A stretch of 64,000 bases of DNA. Source: Taklimakanibacter lacteus (GTDB lineage: Bacteria; Pseudomonadota; Alphaproteobacteria; Rhizobiales; Aestuariivirgaceae). This document shows, in pieces, positions 1 through 7,350 of the stretch. The stretch is taken from NCBI GenBank assembly GCA_003576695.1, contig QOZQ01000001.1:558001-622000 (forward strand). The letters run 5' to 3'. Below the pieces are notes generated by a model. That model searched no databases. It saw only the letters and a program-made list of their open reading frames with translations, and had not been told where the DNA came from. Position numbers and translations under genes: made by a program. Numbering within the stretch: position 1 is the first letter of the stretch; each line of letters begins with the position of its first letter.

Positions 1-1
1 C

Positions 2-271
2 AATCTCAGGCGCGGGCGCTATATGATCGACTGCGGCTGCGGCGGATCGGGGCAGGGCCTGTCCTGGTTCCTCGTCGCCCGCAATGCGATCCTCATCCTT
101 GTCGCCGGCCTGGCCCTCGCCGCGCCGACACCGCGCGACATCTCGTTCACCGATGCGATCGTGCTCGGCCTGTCGGTGGTCACCGTATGGCTCGCCCTCC
201 TCGCCAGCGAGCAGGCTGCGGTGAATGATGCGCATCGCCAGTTCATCCGCAACAGCAGAGGCAAGGGCTGA
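2..271 (+). CDS. aauE: MauE/AauE-like membrane protein (C-terminal part)
   Basis: This frame is open from the window edge, so only the last 89 or so residues are present. It shows the IDCGCGG segment followed by a hydrophobic stretch and an LVARN motif, as in MauE. MauE is a polytopic inner-membrane protein needed to make the disulfide-rich light chain of TTQ amine dehydrogenases. It ends 3 bases before the MauD homologue, the order known from mau and aau operons. The paired cysteines in CGCGG fit a thiol-redox role, which is an inference. The 5' end, and any heavy-chain gene, lie outside the window. Confidence 0.8.
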   Translation, partial: NLRRGRYMIDCGCGGSGQGLSWFLVARNAILILVAGLALAAPTPRDISFTDAIVLGLSVVTVWLALLASEQAAVNDAHRQFIRNSRGKG

Positions 272-274
272 CCC

Positions 275-871
275 ATGGATCCGTTCACCATCGCGCTCAT
301 CCTGCTTTGGGCCGTTGTCCTGGCGCTCGGCATCGTGGTGATCGCGCTGGCCCGCCAGATCGGCATATTGTTCGAGAGGGTGGCGCCCATGGGGGCGCTG
401 ATGACCGATGCCGGCCCCAAGATCGGCGAAGCCTCTCCCAAATTCGCGCTCCAGGCGCTCGCCACCGGCAAGCCGGTCTCGATCGGCGCCGCCTCGGGAC
501 GCGCCCTTCTCATCTTCTTCCTGTCGCCCACCTGCCCGGTCTGCAAGAAGCTGCTGCCGGTGCTCAAATCGGCGCAGAAGGCCGAGAAGGGCTGGCTCGA
601 CATCGTGCTGGCCAGCGACGGCGAGGCGCCCAGGCATGAGGCCTTCATCACGAGCCACAAGCTTGACGGCTTCCCCTATGTGCTGTCGAGCGATCTCGGC
701 ATGGCCTATCGGGTCAGCCGGCTGCCCTATGGCGTCGTTCTCGATGGTGAAGGCACGGTCAGGGCCAAGGGACTGATCAACAACCGCGAACAGCTGGAAA
801 GCCTGTTCAACGCGAAGGAAATGGGTGTCGCCTCGATCCAGGGCTTCCTGGATCAGGTCAAGGAGGCTTGA
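275..871 (+). CDS. aauD: MauD/AauD thioredoxin-like maturation protein
   Basis: A 198-residue protein with one N-terminal membrane helix (about residues 5-27) and a periplasmic thioredoxin-like domain. The CPVC redox motif is at residues 87-90, preceded by a hydrophobic strand. MauD proteins are needed for disulfide formation or isomerisation in the cysteine-rich TTQ light chain, which matches the gene encoded immediately downstream. Length and motif position are normal for the family. The start follows the upstream stop by 3 bases, so the genes are co-transcribed and probably translationally coupled. Which of disulfide oxidase or isomerase it is cannot be told from sequence. Confidence 0.9.
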   Translation: MDPFTIALILLWAVVLALGIVVIALARQIGILFERVAPMGALMTDAGPKIGEASPKFALQALATGKPVSIGAASGRALLIFFLSPTCPVCKKLLPVLKSAQKAEKGWLDIVLASDGEAPRHEAFITSHKLDGFPYVLSSDLGMAYRVSRLPYGVVLDGEGTVRAKGLINNREQLESLFNAKEMGVASIQGFLDQVKEA

Positions 872-882
872 GGAGGGTTGCC

Positions 883-1413
883 ATGTTGAGATCATTGCAC
901 GGGCTCATGGAAAGCTTCGACCGGCTGAGCGAGGCGGCGGCGCGGCTTGGCGCGCAGCGCATCGGGCGGCGCAATGCGCTGTCGGCGCTCGGCACCGCCA
1001 TTGCCGGCAGCGCCATCCTGCCGATGCTGCCCTTCGACCGCTCGGGGGGGGCCGCGCAAGCGGCCAGCACCCGCGATGACGGCGATGAGACCTGCGAATA
1101 TTGGCGCTATTGCGCGCTCGATGGCTTCCTGTGCACCTGCTGCGGCGGATCGCTGGCCAGTTGCCCGCCAGGTGCTGAGCCCTCCAAGGTCACCTGGGTC
1201 GGGACCTGCCAGAATCCCAAGGACAACAAGGCCTATCTCATCAGCTATAATGACTGCTGCGGCCAGGTGTCGTGCGGCAACTGCCTGTGCAACTACAATC
1301 TGCGCGAACGGCCCGGCTATCGCATGGGCATCCACAATGACATCAACTGGTGCATGGCCAATTCACGCGGCCTCTATCACTGCACCGTCGCGGCGGTGAT
1401 CGGGACCGGCTGA
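883..1413 (+). CDS. aauA: Aromatic (aralkyl) amine dehydrogenase light chain, TTQ subunit
   Basis: A 176-residue precursor of the TTQ subunit of a quinoprotein amine dehydrogenase. A long leader carries a twin-arginine motif (IGRRNALSALG, Arg29-Arg30), so export is probably by Tat. The mature domain has 14 cysteines. The tryptophans expected to form the cofactor are Trp105 (TWVGTC) and Trp156 (INWCMAN), 51 residues apart, the same spacing as Trp57/Trp108 of methylamine dehydrogenase. The GFLCTCCGG and RERPGY...HNDINWCMAN segments match aromatic amine dehydrogenase more closely than methylamine dehydrogenase. The ATG at 883 was chosen because AGGAGGG lies just upstream. Its stop overlaps the next start. 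Confidence 0.9.
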   Translation: MLRSLHGLMESFDRLSEAAARLGAQRIGRRNALSALGTAIAGSAILPMLPFDRSGGAAQAASTRDDGDETCEYWRYCALDGFLCTCCGGSLASCPPGAEPSKVTWVGTCQNPKDNKAYLISYNDCCGQVSCGNCLCNYNLRERPGYRMGIHNDINWCMANSRGLYHCTVAAVIGTG

Positions 1414-1850
1414 TGATCCATAGGCTGGTTCTGGCGACCACGCTGCTCGCCGTTTCGTCGGGCGCCGCGGCAGCGGATGGCGCGTCGCTGTTTTCGGAGA
1501 ATTGCGTCGCCTGCCACCAGGAGGGCGGTGTCGGAACGCCGGGTCTCGCCCCGCCGCTCGTCTCCGACACGCTCAAGAAAGCCGGCAGCGTCGAGCGCGA
1601 CTACGTGCCGCTCGTCATCATCCATGGGCTCAGCGGTCCCATTAAGGTCAAGGGGCAGCTCTATGTGAGCGCCATGCCGCCGCGCGCCGACTTCAGCGAC
1701 GATGATATCGCTGCCCTTGCCAATTATGTCGAAGCGGACCTCAATGGTCTCAAAGCCTCGCCATTGGCGGGGACCGATGTCGCGGCTCTCAGAACCGCCA
1801 CAGTCGACCACCAGACTCTGCGCGACATGCGGTCGAAGTTGGGAGAATGA
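1413..1850 (+). CDS. Periplasmic monoheme cytochrome c
   Basis: A 145-residue protein with an N-terminal signal peptide ending near AAA-DG, then a single CVACH heme c motif about 10 residues into the mature protein. A downstream AMPP segment supplies a plausible methionine sixth ligand. The start codon overlaps the light-chain stop (TGATG), so it belongs to the amine dehydrogenase operon. In known systems electrons leave TTQ through amicyanin or azurin. No copper protein is present here, so this cytochrome is a candidate electron acceptor (inference). The C-terminal extension of about 35 residues has no recognised domain. Confidence 0.85.
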   Translation: MIHRLVLATTLLAVSSGAAAADGASLFSENCVACHQEGGVGTPGLAPPLVSDTLKKAGSVERDYVPLVIIHGLSGPIKVKGQLYVSAMPPRADFSDDDIAALANYVEADLNGLKASPLAGTDVAALRTATVDHQTLRDMRSKLGE

Positions 1851-2287
1851 CGATGCGCCTGAGCGCGGCGGTTTTTCTCGCACTCAGCCTGCCGACAGCG
1901 GCCGCGCAAGCGGTCGAGCCCAACTATAATTATGCGCTGCATTGCACCGGCTGCCACACCGCCGAAGGGGTGAGCCCGCCGCTGGGGCGCATTCCGCCGC
2001 TCAAGGGCGTCGTCGGCCATCTGGTGCGCAGCGAGGATGCGCGGCTCTATTTCGCCAATGTGCCGGGCATCGTCAATTCCGGGCTCAGCGCTGACGAAAC
2101 GGCAGCGCTCCTCAACTGGGTGGTCGAGGTGTTCGGCGAAAAGAGCACGCCCGAAAGCTGGACCCCCTTCAATGGCGCCGAAATCAAGGCCTTGCGCAAG
2201 GCGGCGCCTGCCGACATCATGGCCTATCGCAAGCATGTCCAGGACGAGCTCGATGCGCAGGGCTACAGCATCGGCGCCTATCCCTGA
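1847..2287 (+). CDS. Second periplasmic c-type cytochrome of the amine dehydrogenase operon
   Basis: A 146-residue exported protein with a signal peptide (cleavage likely after AAAQA) and one CTGCH heme-binding motif. It overlaps the preceding cytochrome gene by 4 bases. Where class I cytochromes have the methionine ligand segment, this one reads NVPGIVNSGLS with no methionine. The axial ligand or fold may therefore differ from its neighbour. It probably acts with the first cytochrome in passing electrons from the dehydrogenase towards the respiratory chain, which is inferred from operon position only. Confidence 0.8.
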   Translation: MTMRLSAAVFLALSLPTAAAQAVEPNYNYALHCTGCHTAEGVSPPLGRIPPLKGVVGHLVRSEDARLYFANVPGIVNSGLSADETAALLNWVVEVFGEKSTPESWTPFNGAEIKALRKAAPADIMAYRKHVQDELDAQGYSIGAYP

Positions 2288-2314
2288 CGGACTGCCGACT
2301 GCCGGGGCCTTTTG

Positions 2315-3460
2315 ATGGATTTCGCGCTCACCGACGATCAGACCCAGATCCGCGACATGGTGCGCGGCTTCGCGGCCGAGAAGATCGCGCCCTTCGCCGC
2401 CAAATGGGAAGAAGAGAAGAACATTCCGCGCGCGCTTCTCAAGGAAGCGGCGGAACTCGGCCTCGCCGCCATCACGGTCGGCCAGGAACATGGCGGTTCC
2501 GAGCTCTCGCGCGTCGAGTCGGTGCTCATCTTCGAAGAGCTCAGCTATGCCGATCCGGTGGTGGCGAGCTTCCTGTCGATCCACAATATGTGCGCCTGGA
2601 TGATCGACACCTATGGCACGCCGGAGCAGCGCAAGGCCTGGCTGCCGCAACTCTGCGCCATGGACCGGGTCGCGAGTTACTGCCTCACTGAGCCCGGCTC
2701 GGGATCGGATGCGGCAGCCCTCAAGACCAAAGCGGTGAAGGAAGGAAACAGCCAGTATCGCGTCTCGGGCTCCAAAGCCTTCATCTCGGGCGGCGGCTAT
2801 TCCGACATCTATCTCGTGATGTGCCGCACCGGCGAGGAGGGGCCCAAGGGCATCTCCTGTCTCCTCATCGAGAAGGGCACGCAGGGGCTGAGCTTCGGGG
2901 CGAATGAGAGGAAGATGGGCTGGCATGCCCAGGCGACCGCGACCGTCAATCTCGATTCGGCGCCCGTTCCCGCCAACAATCTGATCGGCGGCGAAGGCAA
3001 GGGGTTCTCGATCGCGATGAACGGGCTCAATGGCGGCAGGCTCAATATTGCCGCCTGCAGCCTGGGGGCGGCGCAAGCGGCGCTCGACAAGGCCATCGCC
3101 TATATGAAAGAACGCAAGGCCTTCGGCAAATCCCTGAGCCAATTCCAGGCACTGCAATTCAAGATCGCCGATATGGAGACGGAACTGCAGGCGGCGCGCA
3201 TCTTCCTCTACCAGGCGGCCTGGAAGCTCAGCCGGAACGCGCCCGATGCGCGCAAATATTGCGCCATGGCCAAGAGGCTCGTCACCGATACGGGCTTCCG
3301 TGTCGCCAATGAGGCGCTGCAGATCCATGGCGGCTATGGCTATCTGGCCGATTTTGGCATCGAGAAGACGGTGCGCGATCTCAGGGTGCACCAGATCCTC
3401 GAAGGGACCAACGAGATCATGCGGCTCATCGTGGCGCGCGATTTGCTGGACAACGACTAG
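2315..3460 (+). CDS. Acyl-CoA dehydrogenase (isobutyryl-CoA dehydrogenase-like)
   Basis: A 381-residue FAD enzyme with the full acyl-CoA dehydrogenase layout. There is an N-terminal helical domain, a YCLTEPGSGSDA segment near residue 130, and a C-terminal helical domain. The C-terminal domain includes IHGGYGY and QILEGTNEIMR, whose glutamate is the usual catalytic base. It oxidises a short acyl-CoA to the 2-enoyl-CoA with electron transfer flavoprotein as acceptor. The next two genes handle 3-hydroxyisobutyryl-CoA and 3-hydroxyisobutyrate, so isobutyryl-CoA is the most likely substrate (inference from context). The ATG at 2315 was chosen over an upstream TTG. The gap to the cytochrome gene is only 27 bases. 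Confidence 0.85.
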   Translation: MDFALTDDQTQIRDMVRGFAAEKIAPFAAKWEEEKNIPRALLKEAAELGLAAITVGQEHGGSELSRVESVLIFEELSYADPVVASFLSIHNMCAWMIDTYGTPEQRKAWLPQLCAMDRVASYCLTEPGSGSDAAALKTKAVKEGNSQYRVSGSKAFISGGGYSDIYLVMCRTGEEGPKGISCLLIEKGTQGLSFGANERKMGWHAQATATVNLDSAPVPANNLIGGEGKGFSIAMNGLNGGRLNIAACSLGAAQAALDKAIAYMKERKAFGKSLSQFQALQFKIADMETELQAARIFLYQAAWKLSRNAPDARKYCAMAKRLVTDTGFRVANEALQIHGGYGYLADFGIEKTVRDLRVHQILEGTNEIMRLIVARDLLDND

Positions 3461-3469
3461 CGAGAAGAG

Positions 3470-4522
3470 ATGACAGACGACGTTCTTATCCGCATCGAAG
3501 GTGCGGCCGGGCGCATCACGCTCAACCGGCCGAAGGCGCTCAATGCCCTCAATCACGGGATGGTGCGCGCCATCGCCGAGGCCCTCACCCGATGGCGGGA
3601 TGATGCCAAGGTCAGGCATGTCGTCATCGATGGGGCAGGCGAGCGCGCTTTCTGCGCCGGCGGCGATATCAGGGCGGTCTATGACATGATCCCGGTCGAT
3701 CCCGAGCTGGCGCGCGGCTACTGGCGCGACGAATACCGGCTCAATGCGATGATCGCGCGTTATCCCAAGCCTTATGTGGCCTTCATCGATGGCTTCTGCC
3801 TGGGGGGCGGCGTCGGGCTTGCCTGCCATGGCTCGCATCGCATCGTGACCGAGCGCTCGGCTGTCGGGATGCCGGAGACGGCCATCGGCTTCACGCCGGA
3901 TGTCGGCGGCTCGTGGCTTCTGGCCTGTGCACCGGGCCATGCCGGGGAATATATGGCGGCAACCGTCCATCGGATGAATGCGGCGGATGCCATCTATGCG
4001 GGCTTCGCCGATGCGCAGGTCCCCGCGCAGGACAAGGCAGCCTTCATCGAGGCCCTGTGCGCCGGCCGGCCGGCGGATGAGACAATGCGCAAATTCGCGA
4101 TCCAGCCGGGCCCGAGCCCTCTGGCGGCGCAGCAGGCGCGCATCGACCGCGCCTTCTCGGCGGCGACGATCCAGGAGGCGGTGACCCGGCTTGCGGCGGC
4201 GAATGAAGCCTTCGAGCAGGAGGCGCTGGCGAAGATCGCCGCGCATTCGCCCACGTCGCTCGCCGCCGCGCATGTCTCGGTGCGCCAGGCGCGGGGCTTT
4301 ACCTGCGTCGAGGAAAGCCTCGATCATGAATATCGCTTCGCCCATCGCTGCGTCCATCTGCATGATTTCCGCGAAGGGGTCAGGGCGCTCCTTGTCGACA
4401 AGGACGGCAAGCCGCGATGGCGGCCGGCGCGGCTCGCGGATGTGCGGATGAGCGATGTGGAAGCGCTGTTCGCGCCGCTTGGCGCCGAAGAGCTCGGCCT
4501 GTTTCCGGGAGGTAGGTCATGA
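3470..4522 (+). CDS. 3-hydroxyisobutyryl-CoA hydrolase (enoyl-CoA hydratase family)
   Basis: A 350-residue crotonase-fold protein of the longer ECH_2 class. Visible motifs are NRPKALNALN near residue 18, the oxyanion-hole segment AFCAGGDIRA, GFCLGGGVGLACHG, and MPETAIGFTPDVGGS. The extra C-terminal helical region is typical of 3-hydroxyisobutyryl-CoA hydrolases rather than hydratases. The reaction hydrolyses 3-hydroxyisobutyryl-CoA to free 3-hydroxyisobutyrate in valine breakdown. The product is the substrate of the enzyme encoded next, whose start overlaps this stop by 4 bases. A generic enoyl-CoA hydratase is the alternative but the length argues against it. Confidence 0.88.
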   Translation: MTDDVLIRIEGAAGRITLNRPKALNALNHGMVRAIAEALTRWRDDAKVRHVVIDGAGERAFCAGGDIRAVYDMIPVDPELARGYWRDEYRLNAMIARYPKPYVAFIDGFCLGGGVGLACHGSHRIVTERSAVGMPETAIGFTPDVGGSWLLACAPGHAGEYMAATVHRMNAADAIYAGFADAQVPAQDKAAFIEALCAGRPADETMRKFAIQPGPSPLAAQQARIDRAFSAATIQEAVTRLAAANEAFEQEALAKIAAHSPTSLAAAHVSVRQARGFTCVEESLDHEYRFAHRCVHLHDFREGVRALLVDKDGKPRWRPARLADVRMSDVEALFAPLGAEELGLFPGGRS

Positions 4523-5403
4523 AGATCGCATTCATCGGTCTTGGCAATATGGGTGGACCCATGGCGGCAAATCTCGCGGCCAAGGGCTTCGCCGTCACCG
4601 GCTTCGATATCGTGGCGGCCAATCTCGATCGCGCCACGGCCCAGGGGATCGCCGCGGCCAAGAGTGCCGAGCATGCGGTGAAGAATGCCGAGGTGGTCAT
4701 CACCATGGTGCCGGCGGGCCAGCATGTGCTCGATCTCTACCGCGCCATCCTGCAGCCGGCGCCGCGCGGGACCTTGTTCATCGACTGCTCGACCATCGAT
4801 GTGGCGAGTGCCCGCGAGGCGCATCGCATGGCCAAGGCGGCGGCGATGCAAAGCCTCGATGCGCCGGTCTCGGGCGGCACGGCCGGGGCCGCCGCGGCGA
4901 CGCTCACCTTCATGGCGGGTGGCGTACCGCAAGCCTTCGAGCGCGCGAGCCCGATCCTTTCGGCGATGGGCAAGCGCATCGTCCATTGCGGCGATGCGGG
5001 AGCGGGGCAGGCGGCCAAGATCTGCAACAACATGATCCTCGGCATCTCGATGATCGCCGTGTCGGAAGCCTTCGTGCTCGCCGACAAGCTCGGCCTCGAG
5101 GCCAAGGCGCTTTATGACGTTGCCTCCGCCGCCTCAGGCCAATGCTGGTCGCTCACCTCTTATTGCCCGGTGCCGGGCGTCGGCCCGGTGTCGCCCGCCG
5201 ATAATGACTACAAGCCCGGCTTCGCCACAGCGCTCATGCTCAAGGACCTGGCGCTGGCGCAACAGGCGGCGGCGGAAGCGGGGGCTGCGACGCCGCTTGG
5301 CCAGCATGCCGAGGAGATCTACCGCAGCTTCAGCGAAAGAGGCGGGGCGGGCGAGGATTTCTCCGCCATCATCCGATATCTCGGCACGGCGAAGCGCGAG
5401 TAG
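4519..5403 (+). CDS. mmsB: 3-hydroxyisobutyrate dehydrogenase
   Basis: A 294-residue NAD-dependent dehydrogenase. The N-terminal GLGNMGGPMAANL is the Rossmann dinucleotide motif. DAPVSGGTAGA is the substrate-binding signature, and GAGQAAKICNNM carries the expected catalytic lysine. The C-terminal helical domain is complete. It oxidises 3-hydroxyisobutyrate to methylmalonate semialdehyde. It is the last gene of the run that starts with the amine dehydrogenase genes and overlaps the hydrolase gene by 4 bases. A semialdehyde dehydrogenase (mmsA) and an enoyl-CoA hydratase for the middle step are not seen nearby. Confidence 0.92.
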   Translation: MKIAFIGLGNMGGPMAANLAAKGFAVTGFDIVAANLDRATAQGIAAAKSAEHAVKNAEVVITMVPAGQHVLDLYRAILQPAPRGTLFIDCSTIDVASAREAHRMAKAAAMQSLDAPVSGGTAGAAAATLTFMAGGVPQAFERASPILSAMGKRIVHCGDAGAGQAAKICNNMILGISMIAVSEAFVLADKLGLEAKALYDVASAASGQCWSLTSYCPVPGVGPVSPADNDYKPGFATALMLKDLALAQQAAAEAGAATPLGQHAEEIYRSFSERGGAGEDFSAIIRYLGTAKRE

Positions 5404-5410
5404 GAGAACC

Positions 5411-5725
5411 TCAGGCGTGCTCAAGCTTCCTTGACTTCTTCGGTCGGCCGACCTCGATCTTGACTGGATGGCCAAGTTTGTCGAGATAGCCGATCAGTGT
5501 CTCAAGAGAAAACAGATTGATCTTTCCTTTCATCAGGTTCGATATGCGGGGCTGATCGGTATCAAGCATCTGCGCGACCTCAGCCTGAGTCCACTTTTCC
5601 TTTCTGATCCGCTCCTGAATATTCATAAGCAGATTACTCCGGCGCTCGAGATTCAACGCCACAATCGGGTCCTTCTCGATCGCCTCCCACACGCTGCGAT
5701 AGGTTCGTGCTTTCTCCTTAGGCAT
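5411..5725 (-). CDS. HigA-like antitoxin, XRE-family helix-turn-helix
   Basis: A 104-residue protein with a central helix-turn-helix (WTQAEVAQMLDTDQPRISNL) and a basic C-terminus, resembling the antitoxin of HigBA/RelBE-type pairs. The ATG at 5725 is preferred over an upstream in-frame ATG because it starts 3 bases after the toxin stop and begins at the family's usual N-terminus. Toxin comes first in the transcript, the inverted order typical of higBA. It should bind its own promoter and neutralise the toxin (family knowledge). It runs against the amine/valine operon and ends 8 bases from it. Confidence 0.8.
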   Translation of the reverse strand: MPKEKARTYRSVWEAIEKDPIVALNLERRSNLLMNIQERIRKEKWTQAEVAQMLDTDQPRISNLMKGKINLFSLETLIGYLDKLGHPVKIEVGRPKKSRKLEHA

Positions 5726-5727
5726 CA

Positions 5728-6042
5728 CTAAATACTCCGATATCGAGATTTCCCTAGATTGACGTCTCGTTGCGACGTTTGCTGCGTTTTCTTGTTGAAG
5801 ACATGCAGGACATGAACAAGACCTCTGATCTTCGCGACATACAACACACGCCACTGCCCACCATTTTCCTGGATCCGGATCTCGCGTGCGCCAGGCCCTA
5901 CACTAGGCATCGGCTTCCAATCCGTCGGCTCTCTATCGTTCTGGACGAGCCAAAGTTGATGGCCAGCCTCGCGGCGTGCTTCGTCAGGCCACTCTTGAAG
6001 ATCTTCCTGTGTCGAACCGAGGAAGACGACCTGCCTGCCCAT
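5728..6042 (-). CDS. HigB/RelE-like toxin (phage-derived Gp49-like family)
   Basis: A 104-residue basic protein with the layout of Gp49/HigB-like mRNA interferases. It has an N-terminal FLGSTQEDLQEWPDEARREAG helix region, a central strand set with REIRIQ and WRVLYVA, and a C-terminal VLHVFNKKTQQT, where the conserved lysines and arginines lie. It is encoded directly upstream of the XRE antitoxin gene with a 2-base gap. Such toxins cleave ribosome-bound mRNA when the antitoxin is degraded. Base composition is a little lower in G+C than the surrounding genes, consistent with a mobile module. Confidence 0.8.
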   Translation of the reverse strand: MGRQVVFLGSTQEDLQEWPDEARREAGHQLWLVQNDREPTDWKPMPSVGPGAREIRIQENGGQWRVLYVAKIRGLVHVLHVFNKKTQQTSQRDVNLGKSRYRSI

Positions 6043-6093
6043 GGCCGATATATATAGAAGTATTTACATATTGCAAGCGTCACGCATTTCCGG

Positions 6094-6702
6094 TTACGCG
6101 TTCCAGCTCGGGCGCCGGCGCAGGCGCTCGTTCCAGCGCTGCACATGAGCGAGATTGGAAGGAACTTCGAAGCTGAAGACTTCCGAAAGCCACAGCGTGA
6201 CCATGCCCGAGATGTCGGCGATGGAGAAATGGTCGCCGGCGAGAAAGGGACGGCCGTCGCTGATCTCGCGATCGAGCCAGGCCCATTTCGTGGGGATCAT
6301 CTTTCTCTGCGCCTCGGCGAAGGCCGGAACCTGGATCAGCCGCTCCTTGAAGAACTCATTGGTGTGCAAGGTGACATTGCCGATGGTGGCGAAGACCTCG
6401 TTCTCCATGCGCCGGTTCCACATGTCGATCAGGCCCTTGCTTCTGTGGTCACTTCCAAACAAGGATGGAGACGGGTGCAGATCCTCGAGCACCCGGCAGA
6501 TGGCGACGCTTTCGGTGACGATGGTGCCGTCATCGAGGACGAGCACCGGGACCTGGCCCAGCGAGTTGAGCTTCAGGAATTCCGGCGATTTATGCTCGCG
6601 CTTGCCATAGTCGAGCTCCACCAGGGGCAGCTCTATGCCCTTCTCGGCCATGAAGATGCGGACACGATAGGAGTTCGGTCCAGGGGCAACATAGAGTTTC
6701 AT
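6094..6702 (-). CDS. Glutathione S-transferase family protein
   Basis: A 202-residue cytosolic protein with an N-terminal thioredoxin-like domain (MKLYVAPGPNSYRVRIFMAE, then LGQVPVLVLDDG and the TESVAICRVLED substrate/glutathione segment) and a C-terminal all-helical domain. This is the standard GST fold and length. The Ser-Tyr pair near residue 11-12 could supply the glutathione-activating hydroxyl. The substrate cannot be told. It is divergent from the HxlR regulator across a perfect inverted repeat, so it is probably the regulator's target. Confidence 0.85.
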   Translation of the reverse strand: MKLYVAPGPNSYRVRIFMAEKGIELPLVELDYGKREHKSPEFLKLNSLGQVPVLVLDDGTIVTESVAICRVLEDLHPSPSLFGSDHRSKGLIDMWNRRMENEVFATIGNVTLHTNEFFKERLIQVPAFAEAQRKMIPTKWAWLDREISDGRPFLAGDHFSIADISGMVTLWLSEVFSFEVPSNLAHVQRWNERLRRRPSWNA

Positions 6703-6747
6703 GAATTCCTCCTGTTTTCAAAAGGATACCGGGCGGCGTTTATGATT

Positions 6748-6772
6748 AACTAGTTGTATTTTACAACTAGTT
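6748..6772. promoter_or_regulatory. Putative HxlR operator, 11-bp perfect inverted repeat
   Basis: AACTAGTTGTA, three bases, then TACAACTAGTT. The two 11-base arms are exact reverse complements, and the ACTAGTTGTA unit occurs once more directly at 6767-6776. It lies between the divergent GST and hxlR-type genes, where a dimeric winged-helix repressor would bind. Binding itself is inferred. Confidence 0.7.
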
Positions 6773-6827
6773 GTAATTTACCCAGACCGATGCGATAATG
6801 CAAGCGGTTTCTGGAGAAATTCATCTG

Positions 6828-7349
6828 ATGAACGATGCGCATCGCTCGGGCTGCCCGATCAATCTCACCCTTGAAGTGCTGGGCGACAAATGGAGCCTGC
6901 TCATCATCCGCGACATCATCTTCGGCAATAAGCGGCATTTCCGGGAGCTCCTCACCCAGTCTTTGGAAGGCATCGCCTCCAACATCCTGGCCGACCGGCT
7001 GAAGAAGCTGCTGGAGGAAGGCGTGCTGACCAAGAGCGATGATCCAAGCCACAAGCAGAAGGCGCTCTACAGCCTCACCGAGAAGGGCATCGAGCTTCTG
7101 CCGGTGCTGGCGCAAATGGCGATGTGGGGACGCAAATATATGCCGGTCAGCGAGGAGCTCGCGATAAGAGCACAGCTCCTCGAAGAAGGCGGACCCAGAT
7201 TGTGGGCCGAGTTCATGGACGAATTGCGCGAAAGGCATCTGGGCATTCCCCTCAAGAAGCGTCCTGCCGGGCGTCCCTCGGTCGGGGCAAGGCTGCAGGC
7301 CGCCTATGAAGAGGTCGTCGCGCGCCAAAAGACGGCCGCCGCGGGCTAG
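6828..7349 (+). CDS. HxlR-family winged-helix regulator
   Basis: A 173-residue protein with the HxlR signature CPINLTLEVLGDKWSLLIIRDI at the N-terminus, followed by the winged helix (FRELLTQSLEGIASNILADRLKKL) and a basic tail. HxlR proteins are dimeric one-component regulators that respond to reactive electrophiles or small ligands. The start at 6828 gives the usual family N-terminus; an ATG 30 bases upstream is possible. It is divergent from the GST gene and ends one base before the convergent MFS gene. The control region holds the inverted repeat at 6748-6772. Confidence 0.85.
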   Translation: MNDAHRSGCPINLTLEVLGDKWSLLIIRDIIFGNKRHFRELLTQSLEGIASNILADRLKKLLEEGVLTKSDDPSHKQKALYSLTEKGIELLPVLAQMAMWGRKYMPVSEELAIRAQLLEEGGPRLWAEFMDELRERHLGIPLKKRPAGRPSVGARLQAAYEEVVARQKTAAAG

Positions 7350-7350
7350 A

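Noticed and set aside
883-1413. Annotation as methylamine dehydrogenase light chain (mauA)
   Set aside because: The number of cysteines and the HNDINWCMAN and RERPGY segments fit aromatic amine dehydrogenase better. Cytochromes rather than amicyanin follow.
1724-4363. Long open antisense frame of 879 codons opposite the cytochrome and valine genes
   Set aside because: High G+C produces long antisense frames. The sense strand holds complete families with motifs and ribosome sites, and the antisense product resembles nothing.
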